This document shows, piece after piece, positions 15,824 through 24,554 of a stretch of 32,449 nucleotides of DNA. The position numbers and the translations under genes are program-made. The notes under the pieces are model-generated. The model made no database searches. It was not told where the DNA came from and saw only the letters and a program-made list of their open reading frames with translations. Each line of letters begins with the position of its first letter. Position 1 is the first letter of the stretch. The stretch spans positions 1 to 32,449 of the forward strand of contig CAZVGZ010000037.1 of assembly GCA_964627605.1 (NCBI GenBank). The letters run 5' to 3'. This DNA comes from CAZVGZ01 sp964627605 (GTDB lineage Bacteria; Latescibacterota; MWCZ01; CAZVGZ01).

Positions 15824-16873
15824 ATGGCGACAAGCACACCTAAAGCCAAAGCGCCGGTTCGGTGCGCTATGATCGGCTATGGCGGCGCGTTCAACATGGG
15901 CGCCCACCACAGCGGTTACATCAACGATATCTACGGCATGGAAGTCACAGCGGTATGCGATGTCGATGAAGCCAGGCTTGCGATGGCTAAAGAGCAGCAG
16001 GGCGACCACATCAAGACCTATACCGATGTTGACGAGATGCTAAAAGACGGGCCGGTGGACCTCTGTGTTGTCATCCTGCCCCACAACCTCCATGCACCCA
16101 TAGCACTTAAGTGCCTAAACGCCGGAAAACATGTCATCCTTGAGAAGCCGATGTGCCTCAATGTCGCCGAAGCCACATCCATGATCGAAGCAGCGAAGGA
16201 AAGCAACACCATGCTTACGGTCTATCACAACCGTAGGCATGACGGCGATTTTCGGACCATCAACTCTATCGTCAAGGACGGCCTGATTGGTGACGTGCAC
16301 CATATCGAGATGTTCAGCGGTGGCTACTCAGGTCACGGCTCCTGGTGGCGCGGCAGCAAAGAGGTCTCAGGCGGCGCATTTTTCGATTGGGGCGCACATT
16401 TCCTCGACTGGCTGATGCAGGTCATGGGCGAGCGGAAAATGGTGAATGTCACAGGCTTTTTCCGCAAAGAAATCTGGGACGACAACACCAACGAAGATCA
16501 CGTCCAGGCGATCATCCGCTTTGACGATGGCGCGATGGCGGACGTAACAATGTCCCACATGGCCCGTGCTGGCAAGCCAAAATGGTTCGTACTGGGAACC
16601 AAAGGAGCGGCGGTGGATCAGGGCGGATCATTTAAGCTCAGCTCCGAAATTGGTGGCTACCCAGCCGATGCTATCATCAATTACAAGGATGGCACTCACG
16701 ATCTGTATTACCAACAGATCGCAGCACATCTCCTTAAAGGCGAAGAGCTCTCAGTCAAACCTGAGCAGGCGAGGCGGACAATCGCGATTATGGAGATGGC
16801 AGAAAAATCATCCAAGAGCGGCCAGGCCGAACCGGTCCCCTACGAGGACTCCTGGATACCTTGGTCAGAGTAG
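15824..16873 (+). CDS. Gfo/Idh/MocA family oxidoreductase
   Basis: This 349-residue NAD(P)-dependent sugar or polyol dehydrogenase has an N-terminal Rossmann fold, CAMIGYGGAFNMG (14-26), and the family hallmark EKP at 107-109 in VILEKPMCLN. The C-terminal substrate domain has GGAFFDWGAHFLDW, with the D-x3-H pair used in catalysis. AGGCGAGGA precedes the ATG. It is probably cytoplasmic. It stands alone between tRNA-Val and a strong terminator, so it is likely its own transcription unit. Substrate is not predictable; inositol, glucose-derivative or N-acetylated sugar oxidation are common in the family. Confidence 0.9.
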   Translation: MATSTPKAKAPVRCAMIGYGGAFNMGAHHSGYINDIYGMEVTAVCDVDEARLAMAKEQQGDHIKTYTDVDEMLKDGPVDLCVVILPHNLHAPIALKCLNAGKHVILEKPMCLNVAEATSMIEAAKESNTMLTVYHNRRHDGDFRTINSIVKDGLIGDVHHIEMFSGGYSGHGSWWRGSKEVSGGAFFDWGAHFLDWLMQVMGERKMVNVTGFFRKEIWDDNTNEDHVQAIIRFDDGAMADVTMSHMARAGKPKWFVLGTKGAAVDQGGSFKLSSEIGGYPADAIINYKDGTHDLYYQQIAAHLLKGEELSVKPEQARRTIAIMEMAEKSSKSGQAEPVPYEDSWIPWSE

Positions 16874-16903
16874 GCTAGATCAAACAGGTTCTCTCTATCT
16901 CGT

Positions 16904-16941
16904 GGGAGGTCTTCTTATTAAAAAGGCCTCCCGCTTTCTTT
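16904..16941 (+). terminator. Rho-independent terminator after the Gfo/Idh gene
   Basis: GGGAGGTCTT (16904-16913) pairs with AAGGCCTCCC (16923-16932) in a 10-bp stem with one G-U pair and a 9-nt loop. It is followed by the T-rich GCTTTCTTT. It lies 31 bp after the stop codon. Confidence 0.8.
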
Positions 16942-17045
16942 GCTGAACCCGACCAGCCCAGGTTATCCTTCGGCGTTAGTAGCACCAGCGGGGCTCTATT
17001 GTCTATATTTGGTCAACTTCCACTCATGAAACACTATATAGAGCG

Positions 17046-18434
17046 ATGAAATCTGCCCCTCGTGTGAGCCTCATCAGCCTGGGCTGTGCAAAAAACCAGG
17101 TTGACTCAGAGCGGATGTTAGGCGCTCTTTCGGCGAACGGCTACGACCTGGTTGAAGACCCAGCGGCCTCGGACCTGGTCATAGTCAACACCTGTGGCTT
17201 CATCGAATCAGCCAAGGCCGAGTCCATCGACACCATCTTAGAAGCTGCCCAACTTACCGGGGACACCGGTGGCGGAGAACCCAAAAAGCTTGTCGTAGCA
17301 GGATGTCTGGTCGAGAGATATCTGGACGAACTCAAGTCCGAGCTTGAGCACGAGGTAGATGTGTTCGTTACACTCAGCGAGGAACAGCGCATAGTCGCCG
17401 CGTGCGACGACGCTTTGGGAGTGGTCCGCGGCACAACCACCGAGTGGGAGGGGCGGCACCTGATAAGCCCAAGCCACTGGGCCTATCTCAAGATCGCCGA
17501 AGGATGTGACCACACCTGCTCCTTCTGCGCGATACCGTCTATCAGGGGCAAACACAACAGCGTGCCGATGGAAGCTCTTGAAGAAGAGGCAGCGCGTCTG
17601 GCACAAGGCGGCGTAAAAGAGCTAAACCTCGTGGCGCAGGACACGACACTCTATGGAGCGGACATTTACGACCGTAAATCGCTGCCAAAACTGCTTGAGC
17701 GGCTGAACGAGGTCGATGGGATCATGTGGTTGAGGCTTTTTTACGCTCACCCGGCGAACGTGTCTGACGATCTAATTGATGCGATCGCCTATCTTGACCG
17801 CGTTGTCCCGTATTTGGACATGCCCATTCAGCACGTCAATGACGATCTACTATCGCTGATGCGCCGAAAAACAAAGAAAAAAAAGCTATCGCAGACCGTT
17901 GGCAACCTCCGCGAACGCGTACCCGACATTACTCTTCGTACTTCGGTCATCGTCGGGCATCCTCAAGAAACCGACGAGAAATTCGAAGAGCTGTTGGAGT
18001 TCTTAGAAGAGATAGGATTTGACCGTTTGGGCTGTTTTACCTACTCTGAGGAAGAGACCACCCGATCCGCAGAGTTTGAAGACGATGTGCCAGATGCGGT
18101 CAAGCAGGAAAGGCGCGCTCTAGTAATGGCGCTCCAGGATGACATAGCGAATTCCCAAGGCATGGGCTGTTTAGGCAGCGATGTCGAAGTGATGATAGAT
18201 GCCAGTTGCGACGGCGGCTACTTTGGTCGAAGCACCGCAGATGCCCCTGAAGTCGATGGTCGTGTTCTGGTGCGCAGCGAATCGCATCACCTCCCTGGCG
18301 ATCTCGTTACCGCACGGCTCATCGAAGCTGACGGATATGATTTTGTCGGCGATGATATTTCTGGATTTGCCAACCACGAACCTCGGCAGGTTGACCATGA
18401 GCAACTCAGCGCCAGCTTGCCAATGGTGAGTTGA
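17046..18434 (+). CDS. rimO: ribosomal protein S12 methylthiotransferase RimO
   Basis: This 462-residue radical-SAM methylthiotransferase adds a methylthio group to the conserved Asp of ribosomal protein S12. The N-terminal UPF0004 domain binds one [4Fe-4S] cluster through C14, C50 and C87 (SLGCAKNQVDSE, VNTCGFIESA, VAGCL). The radical-SAM motif C154-x3-C158-x2-C161 (CDHTCSFC) is followed by IPSIRGKHNS. The PYLDMPIQHV and RTSVIVGHPQET motifs and a C-terminal TRAM-type domain complete it. SLGCAKNQVDSE and IRGKHNS separate it from MiaB. Length is normal, with a short tail after the TRAM domain. It follows a terminator and precedes the mla operon by 120 bp. Confidence 0.95.
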   Translation: MKSAPRVSLISLGCAKNQVDSERMLGALSANGYDLVEDPAASDLVIVNTCGFIESAKAESIDTILEAAQLTGDTGGGEPKKLVVAGCLVERYLDELKSELEHEVDVFVTLSEEQRIVAACDDALGVVRGTTTEWEGRHLISPSHWAYLKIAEGCDHTCSFCAIPSIRGKHNSVPMEALEEEAARLAQGGVKELNLVAQDTTLYGADIYDRKSLPKLLERLNEVDGIMWLRLFYAHPANVSDDLIDAIAYLDRVVPYLDMPIQHVNDDLLSLMRRKTKKKKLSQTVGNLRERVPDITLRTSVIVGHPQETDEKFEELLEFLEEIGFDRLGCFTYSEEETTRSAEFEDDVPDAVKQERRALVMALQDDIANSQGMGCLGSDVEVMIDASCDGGYFGRSTADAPEVDGRVLVRSESHHLPGDLVTARLIEADGYDFVGDDISGFANHEPRQVDHEQLSASLPMVS

Positions 18435-18554
18435 GGTAGGCGGCAAATTGTTGGGAGGAAATCTCTGCGTCGTCGGGGAACAGATGCAAGATATCTCGGT
18501 CGTCCCTAATGCGCATCACTTTCTTGATCGCGCCAACCTGATTGGTCGATTACG

Positions 18555-19304
18555 GTGCTAGGACTACTTCGCTGGCTCGGTGAGTTTTCGCTTTTCATCG
18601 GCAAAGTCCTGCGTTCAGCGCACAAACCTCCGTATCATTGGCGGGAGATTGGCCGCCAGATGGACGATGTGGGCACTCGCAGCTTCCCACTGGTGGGCGT
18701 TGCTGGTGCAGCCATCGGCGTGGTGTTGGCGATGCAGACCCGCTCAACTCTGGCGCGTTTCGGAGCCGAAGCGCTCATCCCTCCGATGATCGCTATCTCG
18801 GTGGTGAGAGAGTTGGGACCCGTGATCACAGCGCTCATGGTCGCCGGTCGTATTGGCGCTGGTTTTGCCGCTGAGCTTGGGTCGATGAAAGTCACCGAGC
18901 AGATCGACGCGATGGACGTCGCTGCGATCGACCCGATCAAATATCTGGTGGTGACGCGGGTCATAGCATGCACGCTGATGGCACCTATACTGACCATCTA
19001 CGCCGATTTCTTAGCCCTGACTGGCGGATATATCGCAGCGTCGTTTTCCATGGAGACATCGCTCCGGCTCTATCTTGACGCCAGTTTGGAGATAATAGCC
19101 TTTGCCGACGTATTTCCAAGTGTGGCGAAAACCGCGATATTTGGATTTTTGATAGGTGTTGTCGGCTGTTTTCATGGCTTCACCGCAGAGGGAGGAACCG
19201 CAGGCGTGGGTAAATCCGCCACATCGTCGGTTGTGATATCCTCTCTGCTGGTAATCTTGGCTAACATCGTCCTGGTGAAACTCTCACTGGCGCTTTTTGA
19301 GTGA
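18555..19304 (+). CDS. mlaE: MlaE-type ABC transporter permease
   Basis: This 249-residue inner-membrane permease belongs to the MlaE/YrbE family, which with MlaF and MlaD moves phospholipids between inner membrane and outer envelope. Several hydrophobic helices are evident: FPLVGVAGAAIGVVLAM, LIPPMIAISVVRELGPVITALMV, a segment after ARVI-type VTRVIACTLMAPIL, FGFLIGVVGCFHGF and VISSLLVILANIVLV. The family signature RELGPVxTALxxAGRxGA is present around residues 85-105. The start is GTG at 18555, the only candidate after an in-frame stop at 18525; no clear ribosome site is seen. The next gene begins 7 bp after the stop. Confidence 0.92.
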   Translation: MLGLLRWLGEFSLFIGKVLRSAHKPPYHWREIGRQMDDVGTRSFPLVGVAGAAIGVVLAMQTRSTLARFGAEALIPPMIAISVVRELGPVITALMVAGRIGAGFAAELGSMKVTEQIDAMDVAAIDPIKYLVVTRVIACTLMAPILTIYADFLALTGGYIAASFSMETSLRLYLDASLEIIAFADVFPSVAKTAIFGFLIGVVGCFHGFTAEGGTAGVGKSATSSVVISSLLVILANIVLVKLSLALFE

Positions 19305-19311
19305 ATGTGCG

Positions 19312-20097
19312 ATGATTGATACCACTCCACATGTAGAGATGACCGACATACACAAAGCGTTCGGTGCTATGGTCGTGTTGGATGGTGTGGATGTCTCCGT
19401 CGAACATGGTCAAACCCTTGTGGTTCTTGGGCGAAGTGGCACAGGTAAAAGCGTACTGATTAAGTGTTTGGTGGGGCTTTTGACCCCGGACAGGGGCAGA
19501 ATCGAAATCGACGGACAGGATGTGGAGAGTCTAAACGGCTCAGAGCTTCAGGCTCTCAGACAGAAGCTGGGCTTTCTTTTTCAGGCTGGCGCGCTTTACA
19601 GTTCAATGACCGTCGGTGAGAACATGTCATTCGCAATAACTCAGCACAACCCGGACGCATCTGACGACGAGCTTGCCGACAGAATCGCTGAGAGGCTGAC
19701 GTGGGTGGGTCTGCCGGACACGATGGACAAACTTCCGTCCGATCTGTCTGGTGGACAACAGAAAAGGATCGCGCTGGCTCGTGCTCTTATGACAGATCCC
19801 GAACTAATGCTATACGACGAACCGACGACAGGACTCGATCCGGTCACCGGCAACGAGATCGCGCAGCTAATCGCTCGCCTCAAGGATGAACGAGGGATGA
19901 CAGCCATCGCCATCACCCACGACATCCCGTGCGCAGAGCTGATAGCAGACCGAGCGGTCATGCTCGACAACGGTAAAGTCATTGCCGAGGGCACGTTGGA
20001 CGAGTTCGGTTCCAGCGACAATCCGATGGTGCGGTTTTTCATGGCCGGTGAGTTTACCAGAGACGCGGCCCTTTTTGTCGATGGTGTTGCTCAATGA
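19312..20097 (+). CDS. mlaF: MlaF-type ABC transporter ATP-binding protein
   Basis: This 261-residue ATPase energises the MlaE permease at the cytoplasmic face. Walker A is G40-RSGTGKS47, the Q-loop is LFQAGALYSSMTV (the GALFxSLTV-like wording is typical of MlaF), the signature is LSGGQQKR (145-152), Walker B is LMLYDEPTTGLD with E170, and the switch His is in ITHD. I chose ATG at 19312; a TTG at 19297 would overlap the permease stop and add five residues. Its TGA overlaps the ATG of mlaD (ATGA at 20094-20097). Confidence 0.94.
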   Translation: MIDTTPHVEMTDIHKAFGAMVVLDGVDVSVEHGQTLVVLGRSGTGKSVLIKCLVGLLTPDRGRIEIDGQDVESLNGSELQALRQKLGFLFQAGALYSSMTVGENMSFAITQHNPDASDDELADRIAERLTWVGLPDTMDKLPSDLSGGQQKRIALARALMTDPELMLYDEPTTGLDPVTGNEIAQLIARLKDERGMTAIAITHDIPCAELIADRAVMLDNGKVIAEGTLDEFGSSDNPMVRFFMAGEFTRDAALFVDGVAQ

Positions 20098-21347
20098 CCA
20101 AGCCGATTCGCACAGGGATCTTTGTTGGAGCAGGTATGCTGGTGTTTATCGCCGCGATCTTCGCCCTTGGCAGCCGCCAACAGCTTTTCTCGTCCCGGTT
20201 CACCATATACGCACAGTTCGAGACAGTCGCCGGTCTCCAGCAAGGCGCATTTGTGCAGTACGCAGGAATTACGGTGGGCACCGTCAGCCGAATCGCGCTG
20301 CCAGACTCAGCTCAAGGTCTGGTCACCGTGGCGCTGCGGCTCCAAACAGACGCCCGCCAGCTGATCCGCAAAAACTCTGACATTCTCATCGACACCGAAG
20401 GACTCATCGGTGGTCGGTACATCATCGTCGAAGCAGGCACCAGAGCCAAACGGGTGGTGGTAGACGGTGACACCCTGCGAGGCGAAGACCCGATTGTGTT
20501 GGTGACGATGACTGAGGAGGTCAAAACGACCCTCAGGGATGTGCGTGACCTCATTCGCAACGCCGAGGGCGCGTTCGAAGCCATGCAGTCCATCGTGGTG
20601 AAAACCGACGCCGGAGAGGGAGCGCTCGGAAGGTTCATCAATGACACGACGCTCTACTCCTCCCTCGACCAGACAATCATCCAGTTCGGCAACGCTGGAT
20701 CAGCCGCCCGCAACCTCCTGGTTAATCTTGAGGGCGAATCACACGAAGTTTTGGCGCAGATCAAACGTACTGGACAGATTTTTGAGCGGGTGGGTCGGTC
20801 GTTTGAGAACCTTGGCGACGCTGCCGGACAGATAGCAGCCAAAATCAACGCTGGCGAGGGATCGTTGGGCAAGATGGTCTATGATGAGGCGCTGTATACT
20901 GACGCCCGCCACGCGATCCAAGCCAGCGATTCACTACTGGCACAGGCCGAACAGACGGTTCGGGATGTGGCGTTCTCATCAAGCGAACTTGCGCGTTCGG
21001 TAGAGGAAGCAAGGCGGCTGATGCAGAATATGGCGGACAAAATTGATCGAGGAGAGGGCACGATCGGGAGGCTGATGACCGAGGACAGCGTCTACGTCTT
21101 TCTTAACAATTCCATGGGCAATATGGAAATAGCGACAGAGAAGTTCGCTGAAAACATGGAGGCGATGCGCACCAACTGGCTTTTCCGGGGCTATTTCTCT
21201 GAACGAGGCTATTGGGACAACTTAGAGCAGGACATCGAGCTGATAGAAGAACGAGAGGCTCAGCTACGCGAATTGGAAGATCGGCTCAACACTCAGGCCG
21301 CCGAACTCGAACGGCGCGAACGCGGGAATGGTAGTGGATCGCGATGA
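20094..21347 (+). CDS. mlaD: MlaD-type MCE-domain lipid-binding protein
   Basis: This 417-residue periplasmic protein is anchored by one N-terminal helix (about 6-26, RTGIFVGAGMLVFIAAIFAL). One MCE domain (about 37-115) with the GLQQGAFVQYAGITVGTV motif follows. The long C-terminal part is helical and carries three copies of a G-E-G-x-x-G-x-hydrophobic motif: GEGALGRF at 174-181, GEGSLGKM at 254-261 and GEGTIGRL at 320-327, each followed by an acidic residue and a Tyr. E. coli MlaD is about 183 residues, so this is the extended kind seen in many other diderms, probably forming a helical tunnel toward the outer membrane. The last 40 residues look coiled-coil. No mlaB or mlaC homologue follows. 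Confidence 0.92.
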   Translation: MTKPIRTGIFVGAGMLVFIAAIFALGSRQQLFSSRFTIYAQFETVAGLQQGAFVQYAGITVGTVSRIALPDSAQGLVTVALRLQTDARQLIRKNSDILIDTEGLIGGRYIIVEAGTRAKRVVVDGDTLRGEDPIVLVTMTEEVKTTLRDVRDLIRNAEGAFEAMQSIVVKTDAGEGALGRFINDTTLYSSLDQTIIQFGNAGSAARNLLVNLEGESHEVLAQIKRTGQIFERVGRSFENLGDAAGQIAAKINAGEGSLGKMVYDEALYTDARHAIQASDSLLAQAEQTVRDVAFSSSELARSVEEARRLMQNMADKIDRGEGTIGRLMTEDSVYVFLNNSMGNMEIATEKFAENMEAMRTNWLFRGYFSERGYWDNLEQDIELIEEREAQLRELEDRLNTQAAELERRERGNGSGSR

Positions 21348-21403
21348 CTGCGAATTCCAAAATATCAAATCCACTCAATTCGGATCGGTAGAGCGCCACA
21401 ACT

Positions 21404-21868
21404 ATGAACATTACGAGCATTCTCAGACGCAAGGCCATCAAACTAGACATCGCAGCGCGAACCAAGGACGAAGTGATCGAGGAGATGGTGACTCTCCTCG
21501 CCAACGCTCACCGATTGCCCGATCCGGCGTTGGTATTTGCGGATGTCAAGGCGCGCGAAGCGCTGATGTCAACCGCTATCGGCGGCGGCATCGCGGTGCC
21601 CCACGCCAAAACCAAGGCGGTTAGCGAGCTTATCGCTGGCTGCGGCCTCTGTCGGCAGGGAGCAGATTTTGACGCCGACGACGGCGAACCGGTACGACTT
21701 GTTTTTCTGCTTCTGTCCCCGGTGGATCCATCGGGCCTCCATGTCCAGGCTTTGGCCGACATCGCAAAACTTGTCGCGCAGGATGACGTCCGATCAGAGC
21801 TATTGGAATCACCGTCTCCCCGCCGCTTCTACAAGACGCTCAAGAACGCCGAACGCAAATATTTGTAG
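21404..21868 (+). CDS. ptsN: PTS EIIA-Ntr/fructose-type regulatory protein (PtsN-like)
   Basis: This 154-residue EIIA domain protein has the phospho-acceptor H67 within the family motif GGIAVPHAKT (61-70), followed by VRLVFLLLSPVDPSGLHVQALADIAKL. The LLSP..P..HL..L wording is diagnostic of the EIIA-fructose/Ntr fold. It normally receives phosphate from NPr and regulates transport and metabolism rather than moving sugar. No EI or HPr gene is in the window. It follows mlaD by 56 bp, and ptsN is near mla genes in other bacteria too (the E. coli mla and rpoN-ptsN loci are close), which supports co-expression. Confidence 0.88.
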   Translation: MNITSILRRKAIKLDIAARTKDEVIEEMVTLLANAHRLPDPALVFADVKAREALMSTAIGGGIAVPHAKTKAVSELIAGCGLCRQGADFDADDGEPVRLVFLLLSPVDPSGLHVQALADIAKLVAQDDVRSELLESPSPRRFYKTLKNAERKYL

Positions 21869-21980
21869 AGTCTATGCAGATATAGGTCCATCGCCGATAT
21901 TGATATGAGACACGGACATTGCACGTTGAATAGATTACCAAACGGACTCTAGCAATCGACCACGATAGAGGAGTTAGTGA

Positions 21981-22394
21981 ATGTTCGATTATGGCAAAAT
22001 GAAATCCAGACTTCACCGGTGGTTGGGCCGCGCCGAACTGGCCACAAAAGTGCCACTGTTCGATTGCTCAAGCTGTGGGCAGTGCATCGTTCGCCCACTG
22101 GGCTACACCTGCCCTATGAAATGTCCGAAACAGATGCGAAACGGCCCGTGCGGCGGCGCTGTCGCAGGTCGCTGCGAGGTCTTCCCCGACGAGAAGTGCG
22201 TGTGGGATAAGGCTTGGCATCGCGACAGTCGGTTGGGCTGGACAGAAAAGCTAGAAGAGATTCAGCCCCCGATCGATTGGCGTCTCTGGGGTACATCCTC
22301 TTGGGTCAACCTCGTAACCGGAGTAGTTGGCACCAATGGCCACGTAAACGACGATAAAGTCGAGATGCCAAAACCTGCTGGACTTGGGCGCTGA
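21981..22394 (+). CDS. metV: MetV-like methylenetetrahydrofolate reductase C-terminal (zinc/Fe-S) protein
   Basis: This 137-residue Cys-rich protein matches the methylenetetrahydrofolate reductase C-terminal domain found as MetV in acetogens. Eight Cys occur in the first 75 residues (C29, C32, C35, C44, C48, C57, C65, C73), including CSSCGQC, CPMKCPK and NGPCGG; NGPCGG is the family hallmark. MetV partners MetF, and the pair can link folate reduction to other electron carriers. It is short compared with acetogen MetV, keeping little beyond the Cys domain. GAGGAG at 21968-21973 precedes the ATG. It lies 40 bp before metF. Confidence 0.85.
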   Translation: MFDYGKMKSRLHRWLGRAELATKVPLFDCSSCGQCIVRPLGYTCPMKCPKQMRNGPCGGAVAGRCEVFPDEKCVWDKAWHRDSRLGWTEKLEEIQPPIDWRLWGTSSWVNLVTGVVGTNGHVNDDKVEMPKPAGLGR

Positions 22395-22434
22395 ACCCAC
22401 CCGCCGACACCACCATTCTATCCGTTAGTGAGCT

Positions 22435-23436
22435 ATGCCAGACAACCAGACCCTGCCTGAGATCGGCACTTTAGAGCGACGACTTGCCGCCGGACAGTTC
22501 GCCGTCACCGCCGAAATAGTGCCCCCTCGCGTCCCAGCGCTGACCGCTGTGACTAAAAAGGCGCTCGCTCTTGCACCTGTGGCCGACGCGGTAAACATTA
22601 CAGACAATGCGTCCGCCAATGTCAAAATGTCATCAATCGCTGTCAGTCTGTACTTAGCGCAGATGGGAATTGAGCCGGTCTTTCAGGTGGTCTGCCGTGA
22701 CCGAAACAGGCTGGCGATGCAGGCCGATTTGCTTGGAGTGCTGGCGATGGGGGTCCAAAACATTTTCGCCATTACAGGCGACCATATAATTCATGGCGAC
22801 CATCCACAAGCCAAACCGGTACACGATGTGGACTCGGTGCAGTTGATACAGATTTTCAACCGCATCCGCACCGAAGGGCTATTTGCATCGGGTGTTGAAG
22901 TCAGGGCCACTCCCAAATTCCCGATCAGGACGCCACATTTCTTCTTGGGCGGCGCAGCCAACCCGTTTGGCGATCCGCTGCCAATACATGTCCTCAAGAT
23001 GGCGAAGAAGAAAAAAGCAGGCGCGGATTTCATACAGACACAGTGCATCTTCGATATGGACCGTTTTAGGGAGTTCATGTCGGTTGTGCGCGACAACGGC
23101 CTTGATGAAAAGCTTCACATTTTGGCTGGCGTTATGCCCGTCAAGTCCAACAGAGCGCTGGAGTTCATGGCTGATTCGGTGCCTGGAATGAGAATTCCTC
23201 CAAAATCCATCACCCGCCTTGGTGGGGCGGATGACATAGAAGAGGAGGGCATCAAGATGACCGTGGAGATAATAGAAGAGCTCAAGGAGGTCCCAGGAGT
23301 TCGCGGCGTTCATGTGATGACTGTGGGGTGGGAAGCGATCATCCCTGAGCTGCTTTCCCGCACTAATCTTCTACCGGAAAACCGTGGTGATCTGCCCGAA
23401 ATAGAGACCGCAGACGATGAACCTGCCGCTGCATAG
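22435..23436 (+). CDS. metF: methylenetetrahydrofolate reductase MetF
   Basis: This 333-residue FAD-dependent TIM-barrel enzyme interconverts 5,10-methylene- and 5-methyl-tetrahydrofolate. Family motifs include VTAEIVPPR near the N-terminus (with the conserved catalytic Glu), ADAVNITDN, FQVVCRDRNR, NIFAITGD, and GADFIQTQCIFD near residue 200. The QTQ is the flavin/folate site. The setting beside metV and an AcsE-like methyltransferase points to C1 catabolism or Wood-Ljungdahl chemistry rather than only methionine synthesis. No strong ribosome site is seen before the ATG. The Ala/Glu/Asp-rich tail is probably unstructured. Confidence 0.93.
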   Translation: MPDNQTLPEIGTLERRLAAGQFAVTAEIVPPRVPALTAVTKKALALAPVADAVNITDNASANVKMSSIAVSLYLAQMGIEPVFQVVCRDRNRLAMQADLLGVLAMGVQNIFAITGDHIIHGDHPQAKPVHDVDSVQLIQIFNRIRTEGLFASGVEVRATPKFPIRTPHFFLGGAANPFGDPLPIHVLKMAKKKKAGADFIQTQCIFDMDRFREFMSVVRDNGLDEKLHILAGVMPVKSNRALEFMADSVPGMRIPPKSITRLGGADDIEEEGIKMTVEIIEELKEVPGVRGVHVMTVGWEAIIPELLSRTNLLPENRGDLPEIETADDEPAAA

Positions 23437-23468
23437 ACCAATGTCCACATCAATCTGAAGGAAACAAA

Positions 23469-24269
23469 ATGCTTGTCGTCGCAGAGAGGATCAACAGCAC
23501 CCGCAAACGGATTCTTCCAGCAGTCGAAAGCCGAGATGTTGAGTTCATCCAGGACGAAGCACGCAAACAGGCCGAGGCCGGCGCCAACTACATCGATTGC
23601 AACGCAAGCGCAGTCGGGGTCAATGCTGAACCCGACGCTCTGGTGTGGACGGTAGAGACGGTACAGGCTGCGGTGGATCTGCCATGCGCTCTCGACAGCC
23701 CAAGTCCCGACGCCATCGAAGCTGCGCTCAAAGTCCATCGTGGCACACCGATGATCAACTCGATCACCGCCGAATCAGACAAACTCGAATCGTTGCTCCC
23801 TATCGTCGCGGAACACAAGGCCGCCGTGGTGGCGCTCTGTATGGGGGACGAAGGTATCGCCGCTGGAGCTGAGGACAGACTTGAGGCGGGACGAGTAGTG
23901 ATTGGCGCTCTCTTGGATGCAGGTGTGGAACCGGACCTAATCTACGCCGATCCTCTTGTTTTTCCCATAGGCACTGACTCCAACGCAGGTCTGGCTGTGC
24001 TGGAACTGATCGTCGGACTCAAAAAAGAGTTCGAAGGGATAAACACCATCTGCGGACTCAGCAATGTCAGTTTCGGCCTCCCCCTCCGCAAGCTAGTCAA
24101 CCAGGCTTTCATGGTGCTTACGATGGGCGCGGGCTTGGACGGTGTGATCGTCGATCCGCTGGACGAAAAACTGATGTCACTCGTCTACGCCACCGACGCG
24201 CTTCTGGGCAACGATGAGTTCTGCATGGAATACATCAAAGCATCCAGAGCCGAGAAGCTGGTCGCCTAA
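23469..24269 (+). CDS. acsE: methyltetrahydrofolate:corrinoid methyltransferase (AcsE-like)
   Basis: This 266-residue pterin-binding barrel protein resembles the methyltransferase that moves the methyl of CH3-tetrahydrofolate to a corrinoid iron-sulfur protein. Motifs are VVAERINSTRK, GANYIDCNAS, PLVFPIGTD (pterin-binding Asp strand) and GLSNVSFGLPLRKLVN; the GLSNxSFGLP signature is highly characteristic. GAAGGAA at 23458-23464 lies before the ATG. It may transfer methyl groups in either direction. No corrinoid protein or CO dehydrogenase/acetyl-CoA synthase gene lies in the window, so a full Wood-Ljungdahl pathway cannot be claimed. It ends the metV-metF-acsE run and is followed by a terminator-like hairpin. 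Confidence 0.9.
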   Translation: MLVVAERINSTRKRILPAVESRDVEFIQDEARKQAEAGANYIDCNASAVGVNAEPDALVWTVETVQAAVDLPCALDSPSPDAIEAALKVHRGTPMINSITAESDKLESLLPIVAEHKAAVVALCMGDEGIAAGAEDRLEAGRVVIGALLDAGVEPDLIYADPLVFPIGTDSNAGLAVLELIVGLKKEFEGINTICGLSNVSFGLPLRKLVNQAFMVLTMGAGLDGVIVDPLDEKLMSLVYATDALLGNDEFCMEYIKASRAEKLVA

Positions 24270-24303
24270 TCTCGGTGTAAAGCCATAAACATCATAAGAG
24301 TTG

Positions 24304-24338
24304 CAGGGCCTGGCGCTATGAGTACCGGGCTCTGTTTT
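24304..24338 (+). terminator. probable Rho-independent terminator after acsE
   Basis: CAGGGCCTGG (24304-24313) pairs with CCGGGCTCTG (24325-24334) in a 10-bp stem with two G-U pairs and an 11-nt loop. TTTT follows directly. It lies 35 bp after the stop and fits the end of the C1 gene run. The rest of the 285-bp gap up to the HAD gene holds no gene I can support. Confidence 0.6.
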
Positions 24339-24554
24339 GTCTGTAGGTGTTGGGCCAGGTGGCATTTCATTGCCCGTTGCGCGCATTTAGGCGCAATCTA
24401 CCCAACACAACAGTAAATCTGCTTTGGGAGCCGGACTTGTGCAACCTGCGGAGTTGGCGACTCTCTATGTGGAACTCGCGAACCTGAGTGTATATTTTAG
24501 GCGGACGCCGTTTAAGATAGTTTTCAGCGCGACAGACAAAGATCGGACCAACCG

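Noticed and set aside
18430..18552. A minus-strand open frame of about 48 codons opposite the rimO-mlaE gap, reading plausibly protein-like (for example HLFPDDAEISSQQFAAYLNS).
   Set aside because: It has no start with a ribosome site, overlaps the end of rimO, and matches no family I recognise; it could be a gene-tail remnant but is too short to claim.
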